The notes beneath the pieces are model-generated. The model saw only the letters and a program-made list of their open reading frames with translations, was not told the origin of the DNA and made no database searches. The position numbers and the translations under genes are program-made. This document shows positions 17,183 to 24,513 of a stretch of DNA of 55,091 nt, one piece after another (the stretch's first letter is position 1; each line of letters begins with the position of its first letter). This stretch comes from Clostridiales bacterium (lineage in GTDB: Bacteria; Bacillota; Clostridia; Saccharofermentanales; Saccharofermentanaceae): positions 1 through 55,091 of the forward strand of contig JAFWPB010000050.1 of the NCBI GenBank assembly GCA_017545245.1, in the 5' to 3' direction.

Positions 17183-18543
17183 ACATCGTCCTCCTCATCG
17201 CCTTCAATCGTCCAGTCATGGTCGACCTGGATCACGCCGACGTTCTTATGGTCAGAAACCACTTCAAATTCACAGTAATTGCGGTAGAAGTCCATCGGAA
17301 CTTCCTTATCGTCAATGATTGAAACAGAGAAGATATATCTTCCCGGAGCAAGATTCATGTTATGTACGTTAAATGTCACCCGACCGACGGAAGACGGAAG
17401 CATGGTCGGCGACTCGTCACGTCTCTGGTTGGTTCCGTAGACGATATAGTTATCCGAGCTGACAAAAGCCATACCAAAAATGTATTCTTTGCCTTCCTTA
17501 TTGATCTTGTAATGGATCTCCATTGAGCAAGGCTTTCCCTGCATAAAGACGGAAGTCATCTTTCCTTCATGGTCACGCATTACCACATCCGTAATTACGG
17601 CGTGACCAAGACCAAAACGGTTATGTCCGTAGTCGACATCCTCTTCACCTGCATTTTCATCCAGGAAAGCAGCCGGAACAAAATCGGCCTTACCTTCGGC
17701 AATACGGAGTTTCGCGTCTTTGCGGCGTTCTTCCATCTCTTTGGCCAGTGCCGCCTGACGTTCTTTGTCCAGGAAATTCCGATAGTCTTTAACGACCTTC
17801 TTGATATCACCCTCGGATGCACACTTTCCTTCCGAGATCCAGATGCCCTTATCGCAGAAACTCTCGATCGTATTGATATCGTGGGATACGATCACGATCG
17901 TCATGCCATCACGCTTCAGCTGTCTCAGTTTCTTGAAGCACTTTTCCTGGAAATTCGCGTCACCTACGGCCATGATCTCATCGATCAGGAGGATATCCGC
18001 ATCCACGTTGATCGCAACGGAGAATGCAAGACGCATATACATACCGGAAGAATAGGTCCTTACAGGGTTATCGATATAGTCGCCAAGTTCCGAGAACTTG
18101 ATGATGTCCTGAAGACGGGCATCGATCTCCTTCTTCGTCAAGCCGAAAATTGCGGCATTTGTGTAGATATTCTCACGTCCGGAAAGGTCCGGATGGAAAC
18201 CGGCACCCAGCTCGATCAGACAGGACACACGTCCATCGATCGTGATCTGTCCTTCGTTTGGTGACATGATACGCGACAGGAGTTTCAGGAATGTACTCTT
18301 GCCGCAGCCGTTCACGCCCAGAAGACCGACTGCTTCGCCCTGACGGACGGAAAGGTTCACACCGCGGAGGACCCATCTTTCCTCATAGCGGTTTCTCTTC
18401 CAGAAAAGAACTTTCTCCTTGAGGCTGTATCCCTTGTCTCTGTATACACGGTATTTCTTATGGATACCGGTCGCCTCGATAACGACCTTTCTCTCTGGTT
18501 TTTCTTTATATAGATCATTTGCGTGCAAACTATGTTCACTCAT
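17179..18543 (-). CDS. wzt: ABC polysaccharide exporter ATPase (Wzt type)
   Basis: The ATP-hydrolysing half of a Wzm/Wzt exporter that flips a lipid-linked glycan across the membrane. In 454 residues it holds Walker A GVNGCGKST (76-84), the Wzt/TagH-type signature YSSGMYMRLAFSV, Walker B ILLIDEIMAVGD and the switch His in VSHD. After the ATPase, about 190 residues form a linker and a beta-rich domain resembling the carbohydrate-binding Wzt C-terminal domain (FGLGHAVITDVVM, YIFSVSIID). In O-antigen systems with that domain it recognises the glycan end before export. I start at ATG 18543, seven bases after GGAGGAA; a longer frame begins at 18615 inside wzm. It sits one base after wzm and overlaps rmd by four. 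Confidence 0.93.
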   Translation of the reverse strand: MSEHSLHANDLYKEKPERKVVIEATGIHKKYRVYRDKGYSLKEKVLFWKRNRYEERWVLRGVNLSVRQGEAVGLLGVNGCGKSTFLKLLSRIMSPNEGQITIDGRVSCLIELGAGFHPDLSGRENIYTNAAIFGLTKKEIDARLQDIIKFSELGDYIDNPVRTYSSGMYMRLAFSVAINVDADILLIDEIMAVGDANFQEKCFKKLRQLKRDGMTIVIVSHDINTIESFCDKGIWISEGKCASEGDIKKVVKDYRNFLDKERQAALAKEMEERRKDAKLRIAEGKADFVPAAFLDENAGEEDVDYGHNRFGLGHAVITDVVMRDHEGKMTSVFMQGKPCSMEIHYKINKEGKEYIFGMAFVSSDNYIVYGTNQRRDESPTMLPSSVGRVTFNVHNMNLAPGRYIFSVSIIDDKEVPMDFYRNYCEFEVVSDHKNVGVIQVDHDWTIEGDEEDDV

Positions 18544-18544
18544 A

Positions 18545-19327
18545 TCACAGTTCCTCCGCAAAACGCCGCTTGAGTTTTCCAAAGACAACAAAGCCCAGTA
18601 TCGTAAACAATACACCCATTCCCGCGGCAGTGGTGAGTGTAGTAAGCTTCGGGCGCTGTCCGTAATACATGATATCTCTGTACGCCATAATGATCGAAGT
18701 CATCGGATTGATGTAGAAGATCTTCAGGATCGTGGTATGTCCCTCGAGCATATCCATGTCGTACATGACCGGTGTCAGGAACTGCCAGGCCATTGTCACG
18801 ATGCTGAGGATATACTCCAGGTCCCGGAAATACACGGTCAGCGCGGACGTGATCATGGCTATTCCAAGCGCCAGGAAATACTCGATCACCATAATGATCG
18901 GGAGGTACAATATTGCGACAGGGTTCAATCCCCTTCCCGCAAAGATCGTAACTGCAAATACGACGATATACGTAAGCAGCATGTTTACAAAAGCACTGGT
19001 CACGTACGATACCGGGAGCACTTCTCTCGGGAAATAGATCTTCGTGACCATCGTCGATTGGGAAACAACACACCCCGCGCCACCTGAGATACTGGTCGCA
19101 AAGAAGATCCACGGAATCAGTGCAACGAACAGGAACAGATAATACTGTTCTTTGTCACTTCTCATGATCGTGGAAAAAACGAGTGTATATACCAGGAGCT
19201 GCAGAAGCGGATTGATGAACGTCCACAGGAATCCCAGAACAGAAGCCTTGTACTTGCCTTTGAGATCCCTCTTCACGAATCCGACGATCATCTGCCGATA
19301 ATTGTACAGTTCTTTAAAAATGCCCAA
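18545..19327 (-). CDS. wzm: ABC polysaccharide exporter permease (Wzm type)
   Basis: The 260-residue membrane half of the glycan exporter, ABC-2 family, with about six membrane helices. The N-terminus (LYNYRQMIVGFVKRDLKGKY) is the amphipathic interface helix typical of Wzm/TagG, followed by VLGFLWTFINPLLQLLVYT. ASVLGF and the conserved TPVMYDM motif near residue 190 also fit. It pairs with the ATPase encoded one base downstream. TagG of wall teichoic acid export is the nearest alternative, but no teichoic acid synthesis genes are nearby while GDP-sugar genes flank it on both sides. Confidence 0.92.
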   Translation of the reverse strand: MGIFKELYNYRQMIVGFVKRDLKGKYKASVLGFLWTFINPLLQLLVYTLVFSTIMRSDKEQYYLFLFVALIPWIFFATSISGGAGCVVSQSTMVTKIYFPREVLPVSYVTSAFVNMLLTYIVVFAVTIFAGRGLNPVAILYLPIIMVIEYFLALGIAMITSALTVYFRDLEYILSIVTMAWQFLTPVMYDMDMLEGHTTILKIFYINPMTSIIMAYRDIMYYGQRPKLTTLTTAAGMGVLFTILGFVVFGKLKRRFAEEL

Positions 19328-19342
19328 AAATAGTCATCCCTT

Positions 19343-19396
19343 CAAAAAGAGAAAGCAACCTGCAAACGTCAAAACGCCTGCTGTTGCCTGTTCTCT
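19343..19396 (-). terminator. Putative terminator or attenuator between gmd and wzm
   Basis: In the leftward transcript AGAGAA and GCAAC (upper side 19383-19396) pair with GTTGC and TTCTCT (19348-19359) around an imperfect inner stem, followed by TTTTTG. It would lower expression of the exporter relative to gmd. Confidence 0.5.
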
Positions 19397-19404
19397 GTCT
19401 AATA

Positions 19405-20418
19405 TTATTCCTTGGAAACCAATTCGAAATCGTTCTTAACCATGCGCTCTACGAGCTCGGAGAAAGAGATTTCGCGCTTCCAGCCAAGTTTCTCTTCTGC
19501 CTTCTTCGGGTCACCCAGCAAGAACTCGACCTCTGCCGGACGGAAGAACTTCGGATTTACTTTTACCAGTACTTTTCCTGTAGCTTCGTCAATACCCTTC
19601 TCATCTACGCCTTCGCCTTCCCAGCGGAGCTTGATATCCAGATGGGAGAAAGCCAGCTCAGCGAATTCGCGGACGGTTCTGGTCTCGCCGGTTGCTACAA
19701 CATAATCGTCCGGCTGCTCAGACTGGAGCATCAGCCACATGGCACGTACATAATCCTTGGAGTGGCCCCAGTCACGCTTTGCGGAAAGGTTACCGAGCTC
19801 CAGCACGTCCTGCTTGCCCAGCTTGATTCTTGCTGCAGCATCCGTGATCTTTCTTGTAACAAACTCCTTGCCGCGGCGCTCAGATTCATGATTGAAAAGG
19901 ATACCCGAGCAGGTAAAGAGTCCATAGCTCTCACGATAGTTCTTCGTGATCCAGTGACCATACAGCTTCGCTACGCCGTACGGGCTTCTCGGATAAAAAG
20001 GTGTATCTTCATTTTGAGGGATGGCCTGCACCTTACCGAACATCTCAGAGGTGGAAGCCTGATAGAAACGTGCATCCGGTTTTACGATCTTGATGGCTTC
20101 CAGGATATTCGTTACGCCGATCGCGTCGATATCGGAAGTCGCCAGAGGCTGTTCCCAGGATGTGGTAACGAAGCTCTGTGCTGCCAGATTGTAAACCTCA
20201 TCTGCCTGAGAGATCCGCATTGCCGTAATGAGCGATACCGGGTCTGTCATATCTGCATAGATAAAATGGATTTTGTCCTTGATATGTGCGACGTTGCCGT
20301 AGTCTACGACACTCTTTCTGCGCATGATACCATATACTTCATAATTCTTCTCGAGTAAAAGCTCAGCAAGATACGAGCCGTCCTGGCCTGTAATACCTGT
20401 AATAAGTGCATGTTTCAT
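19405..20418 (-). CDS. gmd: GDP-mannose 4,6-dehydratase
   Basis: Converts GDP-mannose to GDP-4-keto-6-deoxy-D-mannose, the branch point to GDP-D-rhamnose, GDP-L-fucose and related sugars. A 337-residue extended SDR enzyme with the NADP loop GITGQDGSYLAE (8-19), the catalytic Thr123 and Glu125 in STSEMFG, and Tyr147/Lys151 in SPYGVAK. The RRKS segment (residues 33-36), typical of Gmd tetramer and cofactor contacts, is present. It is third in an operon after an unknown protein and a glycosyltransferase. ManC, which makes its substrate, is in the adjoining operon, and the reductase that would use its product is three genes downstream. Confidence 0.96.
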   Translation of the reverse strand: MKHALITGITGQDGSYLAELLLEKNYEVYGIMRRKSVVDYGNVAHIKDKIHFIYADMTDPVSLITAMRISQADEVYNLAAQSFVTTSWEQPLATSDIDAIGVTNILEAIKIVKPDARFYQASTSEMFGKVQAIPQNEDTPFYPRSPYGVAKLYGHWITKNYRESYGLFTCSGILFNHESERRGKEFVTRKITDAAARIKLGKQDVLELGNLSAKRDWGHSKDYVRAMWLMLQSEQPDDYVVATGETRTVREFAELAFSHLDIKLRWEGEGVDEKGIDEATGKVLVKVNPKFFRPAEVEFLLGDPKKAEEKLGWKREISFSELVERMVKNDFELVSKE

Positions 20419-20458
20419 GAGTTTTCTAGCCCCTCAGTCAAAAGAAATGATTATCGAT

Positions 20459-21643
20459 TTATTGTATCACATCATAAATCGCCTGACCATACGCAACGGT
20501 CGTGCGATTCCATGAAAACTTCTTGACCTGGAGCTCCATTTTCTCGTGCATTTCACTGCTGTTATAGTTGCCGTCAAGGATCTCGATCATCTTTTCGGCA
20601 AAAGCACCTGCGTCGTGCGGGTCAGAGAGCCATCCTGCGTCGCCTACCACTTCCGGAAGCGAGGAGGTATCCGATGCAATGACCATCGTTCCGCAAGCCA
20701 TGGCTTCGAGAACCGGAAGTCCGAAACCTTCATAGAGCGACGGGAAAGCGAAAAGATTCGCGCAACGGTACAGATCGATCTTGTCGGATTCAGACAGATA
20801 GCCTGTCCTGATGATGTCATCGACATATTTCGAACCTTCGATTTTCTGGATGATTGGTTCATAATTCCAGCCCAAGCCTCCGCCGATCACAAGCTTCAAG
20901 TTTGGGTACTTCTCTTTCACGATCTCAAAAGCATCGATCAGGAGTCCAACATTCTTTCTCGGTTCCAGTGTACCCAGATAAAGAATGTAACCGTCCCGTA
21001 CATTCCACTTTTTGGCAATACGCTCATGCGCATTTTCAGCCTGTTTTGCATCTTTAAACGGAGAATAGTTTTTGCGGTTTACGCCACAATAGGCAACATG
21101 GATCTTCTCTTCCGGAACGTTTAAGACATCCATGATCTCTCTTTTGGAGAATTCACTGATCGTCATGATTTTTTCTGCTTTTTTGCATGACTCAGGAAGG
21201 TGCTTGGTCAAGAGACGCTTGTTCTTCTTGTCCATCGTCTCCGGATAACGGGCGCACACCATATCATAGACCGTGATGATCGTTTTCCCCTTCAATCCCA
21301 AAGGAACAAGGTAATTGAAGAAAACGGTCAAGTCATTTTCAGTATGAAGGATCTTCTCGTACGGAATAATAGAGCCCAGCTTGCCAAGGCGGATATATGC
21401 GCCAAGAGGCATAAGCAGGCTCTGTTTAAAAGGCATATCTGCGACGGGCTTATCTGCGTGCTGACGCACGAAATCTAACCCGCCGTTTCTCTTCAGGAAA
21501 TCAAATACGTGAATTTCTACACTTGCATATCCACCTTTTTCCAGGTTCGGACCCAACCGTCTTGCCACTTCTCTGGCATAAGTCCCGATACCCGTCAGCT
21601 TGGAAGCCGCCAAAGGCTGGAGATTAAATGCAATTTTTCTCAT
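20459..21643 (-). CDS. GT4 family glycosyltransferase (mannosyl/rhamnosyl-like)
   Basis: A 394-residue GT-B enzyme with FNLQPLAASKLTGIGTYARE at the N-terminus, the loop seen in bacterial mannosyl- and rhamnosyltransferases of the WbdB/MtfB kind. The donor domain has ILYLGTLEPRKNVGLLIDAF, GGGLGWNYEPI and the E-x7-E site in PSLYEGFGLPVLEAMACG. It lies directly upstream of gmd in the same operon, so a GDP-linked donor is likely by context. It is not closely related to the GDA-type trio of the other operon. Confidence 0.9.
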   Translation of the reverse strand: MRKIAFNLQPLAASKLTGIGTYAREVARRLGPNLEKGGYASVEIHVFDFLKRNGGLDFVRQHADKPVADMPFKQSLLMPLGAYIRLGKLGSIIPYEKILHTENDLTVFFNYLVPLGLKGKTIITVYDMVCARYPETMDKKNKRLLTKHLPESCKKAEKIMTISEFSKREIMDVLNVPEEKIHVAYCGVNRKNYSPFKDAKQAENAHERIAKKWNVRDGYILYLGTLEPRKNVGLLIDAFEIVKEKYPNLKLVIGGGLGWNYEPIIQKIEGSKYVDDIIRTGYLSESDKIDLYRCANLFAFPSLYEGFGLPVLEAMACGTMVIASDTSSLPEVVGDAGWLSDPHDAGAFAEKMIEILDGNYNSSEMHEKMELQVKKFSWNRTTVAYGQAIYDVIQ

Positions 21644-21666
21644 GTTATATCAGTAACGCGCGTTCC

Positions 21667-22023
21667 TCACTTGATCGACACGTGCATCGATTTGGCAATA
21701 ATGAAGAAACGGCGGTTCTCCACCTTGATCTTAAAGATATGGTATCCCTGACCAATATGGTATCTTTCATTCATCTGGTAGAACTCCTCCTGCGGAGCCA
21801 GACCGATAAAGTCGCCACCTTCATAGGTAAAGCGCATCGGGCAGGAAACCATAAAAGGCTGCATAAATACAATTTCCAATGTTGGTTCGGCAAATTCATC
21901 CGGCTTACCTACAAGAACGACCTGCTCACAATCTGCAGACTGGATCTCGAAGTACATCCAAAGAACATCAGATAGACATTCTTTAATGGAATTGAATTTA
22001 ATTAAACATTCATTGGCAGTCAT
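21667..22023 (-). CDS. Unknown small protein heading the exporter operon
   Basis: A 118-residue protein with no family I recognise. It has no signal peptide or membrane segment and looks mostly beta-structured, with alternating hydrophobic stretches (QVVLVGKPDEF, LEIVFMQPFMV, YHIFKIKVENRRFFIIAK). It contains three Cys but no metal-type spacing. I chose ATG 22023, seven bases after AAGGGGG; the ATG at 22029 is too close to that site. It is the first gene after a promoter, 23 bases ahead of a glycosyltransferase and the Gmd/exporter genes, so an accessory or regulatory role in that pathway is possible by position only. Confidence 0.65.
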   Translation of the reverse strand: MTANECLIKFNSIKECLSDVLWMYFEIQSADCEQVVLVGKPDEFAEPTLEIVFMQPFMVSCPMRFTYEGGDFIGLAPQEEFYQMNERYHIGQGYHIFKIKVENRRFFIIAKSMHVSIK

Positions 22024-22053
22024 CCACATGCCCCCTTTTTACTTGGTAATCAG

Positions 22054-22082
22054 AGTATACACGCATCCTCGCGACATTTAAA
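22054..22082 (-). promoter_or_regulatory. Candidate promoter of the exporter operon
   Basis: Leftward TTTAAA (22077-22082), a 17-base spacer and TATACT (22054-22059) lie about 30 bases ahead of the start at 22023. The -35 is weak. Otherwise the operon would rely on read-through from the methyltransferase gene ending at 22128. Confidence 0.45.
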
Positions 22083-22127
22083 CCCCAAAAACCTAGTCAA
22101 AATCGACAATTTTGTGGATAAATCGTA

Positions 22128-22709
22128 CTATTTTTCAAACTTTTTCCTTATTTTGTTCGCAAAATTTTCACTTTTCTTCTCAGATACGAATACTAAATAA
22201 CCATTTTTCTCGTAGATCCGGACCCCTCCGAAGATAGCGATCATCTTATTTTTATACCAATCTTTCCGCTTGGTCACAAGGAGCATGTGACCGCCTATTT
22301 TCAGGCGGTTGAAGCCCTTTTCGATAAAGAGTTTTGCTACCTTGAAATCCGTGTGATAAGGCGGGTTACTGAGTATATAATCGAAGTCTTTTCCCGGTAC
22401 TGCACTCACGTCCGAACCACAAACAACCGTAACTCCTAAAATATTATTTCTTGCCAGGTTCTTTTTGCTGGTTTCCACCGCCAAAGGATCGATATCGGTC
22501 ATGACCACATTTTCGCCACCGACCTGTTTTGCTGCCCAGATTCCGACCAGACCTGCACCGCAGCCCAGATCCAGGACCCGGTCATTCTCTTTCAGCTCCA
22601 CATGTTCGAGCATAGCAAGCGTACCTGCATCCGGTCCTTTGGGTGAAAAGAGGGAAGGCTCTGTTCCGATACAGAGCTCTTCCCCATTAACTTTCCAAAT
22701 ATATTCCAT
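22128..22709 (-). CDS. Class I SAM-dependent methyltransferase (RsmC-like)
   Basis: A 193-residue methyltransferase with the SAM-binding DLGCGAGLVG at residues 47-56, the acidic motif II VVMTDIDPLAVE, and the NPPYHTD catalytic motif at about 115-121. An Asn-Pro-Pro-Tyr motif with this layout marks methyltransferases that modify exocyclic or ring nitrogens, and the size and arrangement match the catalytic domain of the RsmC/RlmG group that makes m2G in rRNA. I cannot tell the target. A basic C-terminus (FANKIRKKFEK) could help RNA binding. It is the last gene of the operon beginning with the YfhO genes, 16 bases after the mutase. Confidence 0.82.
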   Translation of the reverse strand: MEYIWKVNGEELCIGTEPSLFSPKGPDAGTLAMLEHVELKENDRVLDLGCGAGLVGIWAAKQVGGENVVMTDIDPLAVETSKKNLARNNILGVTVVCGSDVSAVPGKDFDYILSNPPYHTDFKVAKLFIEKGFNRLKIGGHMLLVTKRKDWYKNKMIAIFGGVRIYEKNGYLVFVSEKKSENFANKIRKKFEK

Positions 22710-22725
22710 CGTATCCGTCTCTCTA

Positions 22726-24510
22726 TCAGAGCTTTGCTTTCACATAACCGGAAACGAGTTCTTTCGTCTCGGCAAGTCTTGCTTTCGATTCTTCCTTCGT
22801 TGTCGCATAGATACCGAAATAGATCTTCAACTTCGGCTCTGTGCCGGACGGACGAGCGCATGCCCAGTCAAGGCCCTTGTCGCCGCCAAGTTCATAAAGC
22901 AGGACATTGGAGACCGGAAGATCGATCGGCTCAACTTCGATTCCAGCATCAGTGAATACATAGCGCTTGGATGTCTGATAGTCGCGTACTGCTACGATCG
23001 GCACGCCACCGAGGAGCTTCTGGGCTTCTTCCTTATTAGCAGTACCTTCCAGTTCTGCACGCAGGGACTTCATGGCACCGGAGATCTTCTCAACGCCTTC
23101 TTTTCCTTCGAGTGTGAAAGAAACCGCTTCTTCAAATCCATACCCAAAGCGCTTGTAAATGCTTTCCAGACGATCCAGGAGAGATTCGCCTCTCTCTTTG
23201 CTCTGGGCCTGCATGCCGGCGATCAGCATAACTGCAACGACAGCATCCTTATCACGGACATTGACTCCGGAAAGGTATCCGTAGCTCTCTTCGAAACCGA
23301 ACTGGAAATGCTTGTTGCCGAATTCATCATCGATCTTGATACGTTCACCGATAAACTTGAAGCCTGTCAGTACTTCCTGAAGCTCAACGCCATAGTATTT
23401 GCAGATTGCACCGGCAAGTTTACTGGAAACGATCGTTGTTACGGCAAAAGGATTGGCCTCGAGCGTTCCGGCCGACTTCTTCGAGTCAAGAATGTAGTCC
23501 AGAAGCATCAGTCCGATCTGGTTTCCGGTAAATGGAACGTAGACTTCCTGCCCATCCTGTACAGAACGAACAGCTACGCCTACACGGTCACTGTCCGGAT
23601 CCGTTCCGACTACCATCTCGGCACCAACCTTCTTCGCCAGTTCAATAGCCATGGAAAGCGCTGCCGGGTTCTCCGGGTTCGGCGTTTCTACTGTCGGGAA
23701 GTTTCCATCCGGCAGTTCCTGCTCCGGAACAACGTGTACATTTTCAAATCCGACCTTCTTCAGGATGCGGCGGACCGGCTTGTTTCCGGAACCGTGAAGA
23801 GGGGTGTAAACGATCGACATATCTTTCTGGTTCAGGATCGCCTGACGGTCGATCACGAGCGTATCGAGCATGTTGGTGTAATCCTCATCCACCTCAGCGC
23901 CCCAGTAAGTCAGAAGTCCTTTTGCCTTCGCATCATCAAGAGAATCCGGCTTGATCTCACGAATATCTTCGATTCCTTCGATGTATCCCAGGATCTTCGA
24001 AGCCGCCTCCGGCGGTACCTGACCGCCATCTTCGCCATATACCTTGTATCCGTTGTACTTGGACGGGTTGTGGCTGGCTGTGATCATGACGCCGGCGAAT
24101 GCTTTGTGATAACGTACCGAGTAGGAAAGCATCGGTACCGGACGAAGTTCGTCAGAAAGATATACACGGATACCCAGCGAGGTCAGCGTTCTTGCAGTGA
24201 TCTCAGCAAACTCCGGAGAGCAGCGACGGGAATCGAAAGAAATCGAAACACCACGCTTCATGGCCTCCTCACCTTCACTCTGGATATACTTACCTAAACC
24301 CGCAGATGCTTTTGCCACGGTATAGAGATTCATACGGTTTGTACCGGCACCAAGAATTCCTCTCAGACCACCTGTACCAAATTCCAGGTCGCGATAGAAA
24401 CGCTCTTCGATCTCCTTGGCATCATCCTTGATGACCAGAAGTTCCTGACGGGTCTCCTCGTTAAAATACGGGTCCTGACTCCACAATTGATATAATTCCT
24501 GCACGTTCAT
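22726..24510 (-). CDS. Phosphoglucomutase/phosphomannomutase
   Basis: Interconverts hexose-6- and hexose-1-phosphates, feeding nucleotide-sugar synthesis. The 594-residue protein has the long PgcA-like form of the alpha-D-phosphohexomutase family: phosphoserine in TASHNPSKYNGYKVY (Ser146), the Mg loop DPDSDRVG, the sugar-ring loop GFEESYGYL, and the phosphate-binding RPSGTEPKLK near the end. Family members act on glucose or mannose phosphates; mannose-1-phosphate for ManC and glucose-1-phosphate for the YfhO/GT2 route are both plausible uses here. It starts three bases after the stop of a YfhO gene. Confidence 0.93.
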   Translation of the reverse strand: MNVQELYQLWSQDPYFNEETRQELLVIKDDAKEIEERFYRDLEFGTGGLRGILGAGTNRMNLYTVAKASAGLGKYIQSEGEEAMKRGVSISFDSRRCSPEFAEITARTLTSLGIRVYLSDELRPVPMLSYSVRYHKAFAGVMITASHNPSKYNGYKVYGEDGGQVPPEAASKILGYIEGIEDIREIKPDSLDDAKAKGLLTYWGAEVDEDYTNMLDTLVIDRQAILNQKDMSIVYTPLHGSGNKPVRRILKKVGFENVHVVPEQELPDGNFPTVETPNPENPAALSMAIELAKKVGAEMVVGTDPDSDRVGVAVRSVQDGQEVYVPFTGNQIGLMLLDYILDSKKSAGTLEANPFAVTTIVSSKLAGAICKYYGVELQEVLTGFKFIGERIKIDDEFGNKHFQFGFEESYGYLSGVNVRDKDAVVAVMLIAGMQAQSKERGESLLDRLESIYKRFGYGFEEAVSFTLEGKEGVEKISGAMKSLRAELEGTANKEEAQKLLGGVPIVAVRDYQTSKRYVFTDAGIEVEPIDLPVSNVLLYELGGDKGLDWACARPSGTEPKLKIYFGIYATTKEESKARLAETKELVSGYVKAKL

Positions 24511-24513
24511 AGC

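Noticed and set aside
18545..19327. Wall teichoic acid exporter TagG
   Set aside because: The family is shared, but no tag/tar synthesis genes are present, while GDP-sugar genes and several GT4 enzymes are co-transcribed.
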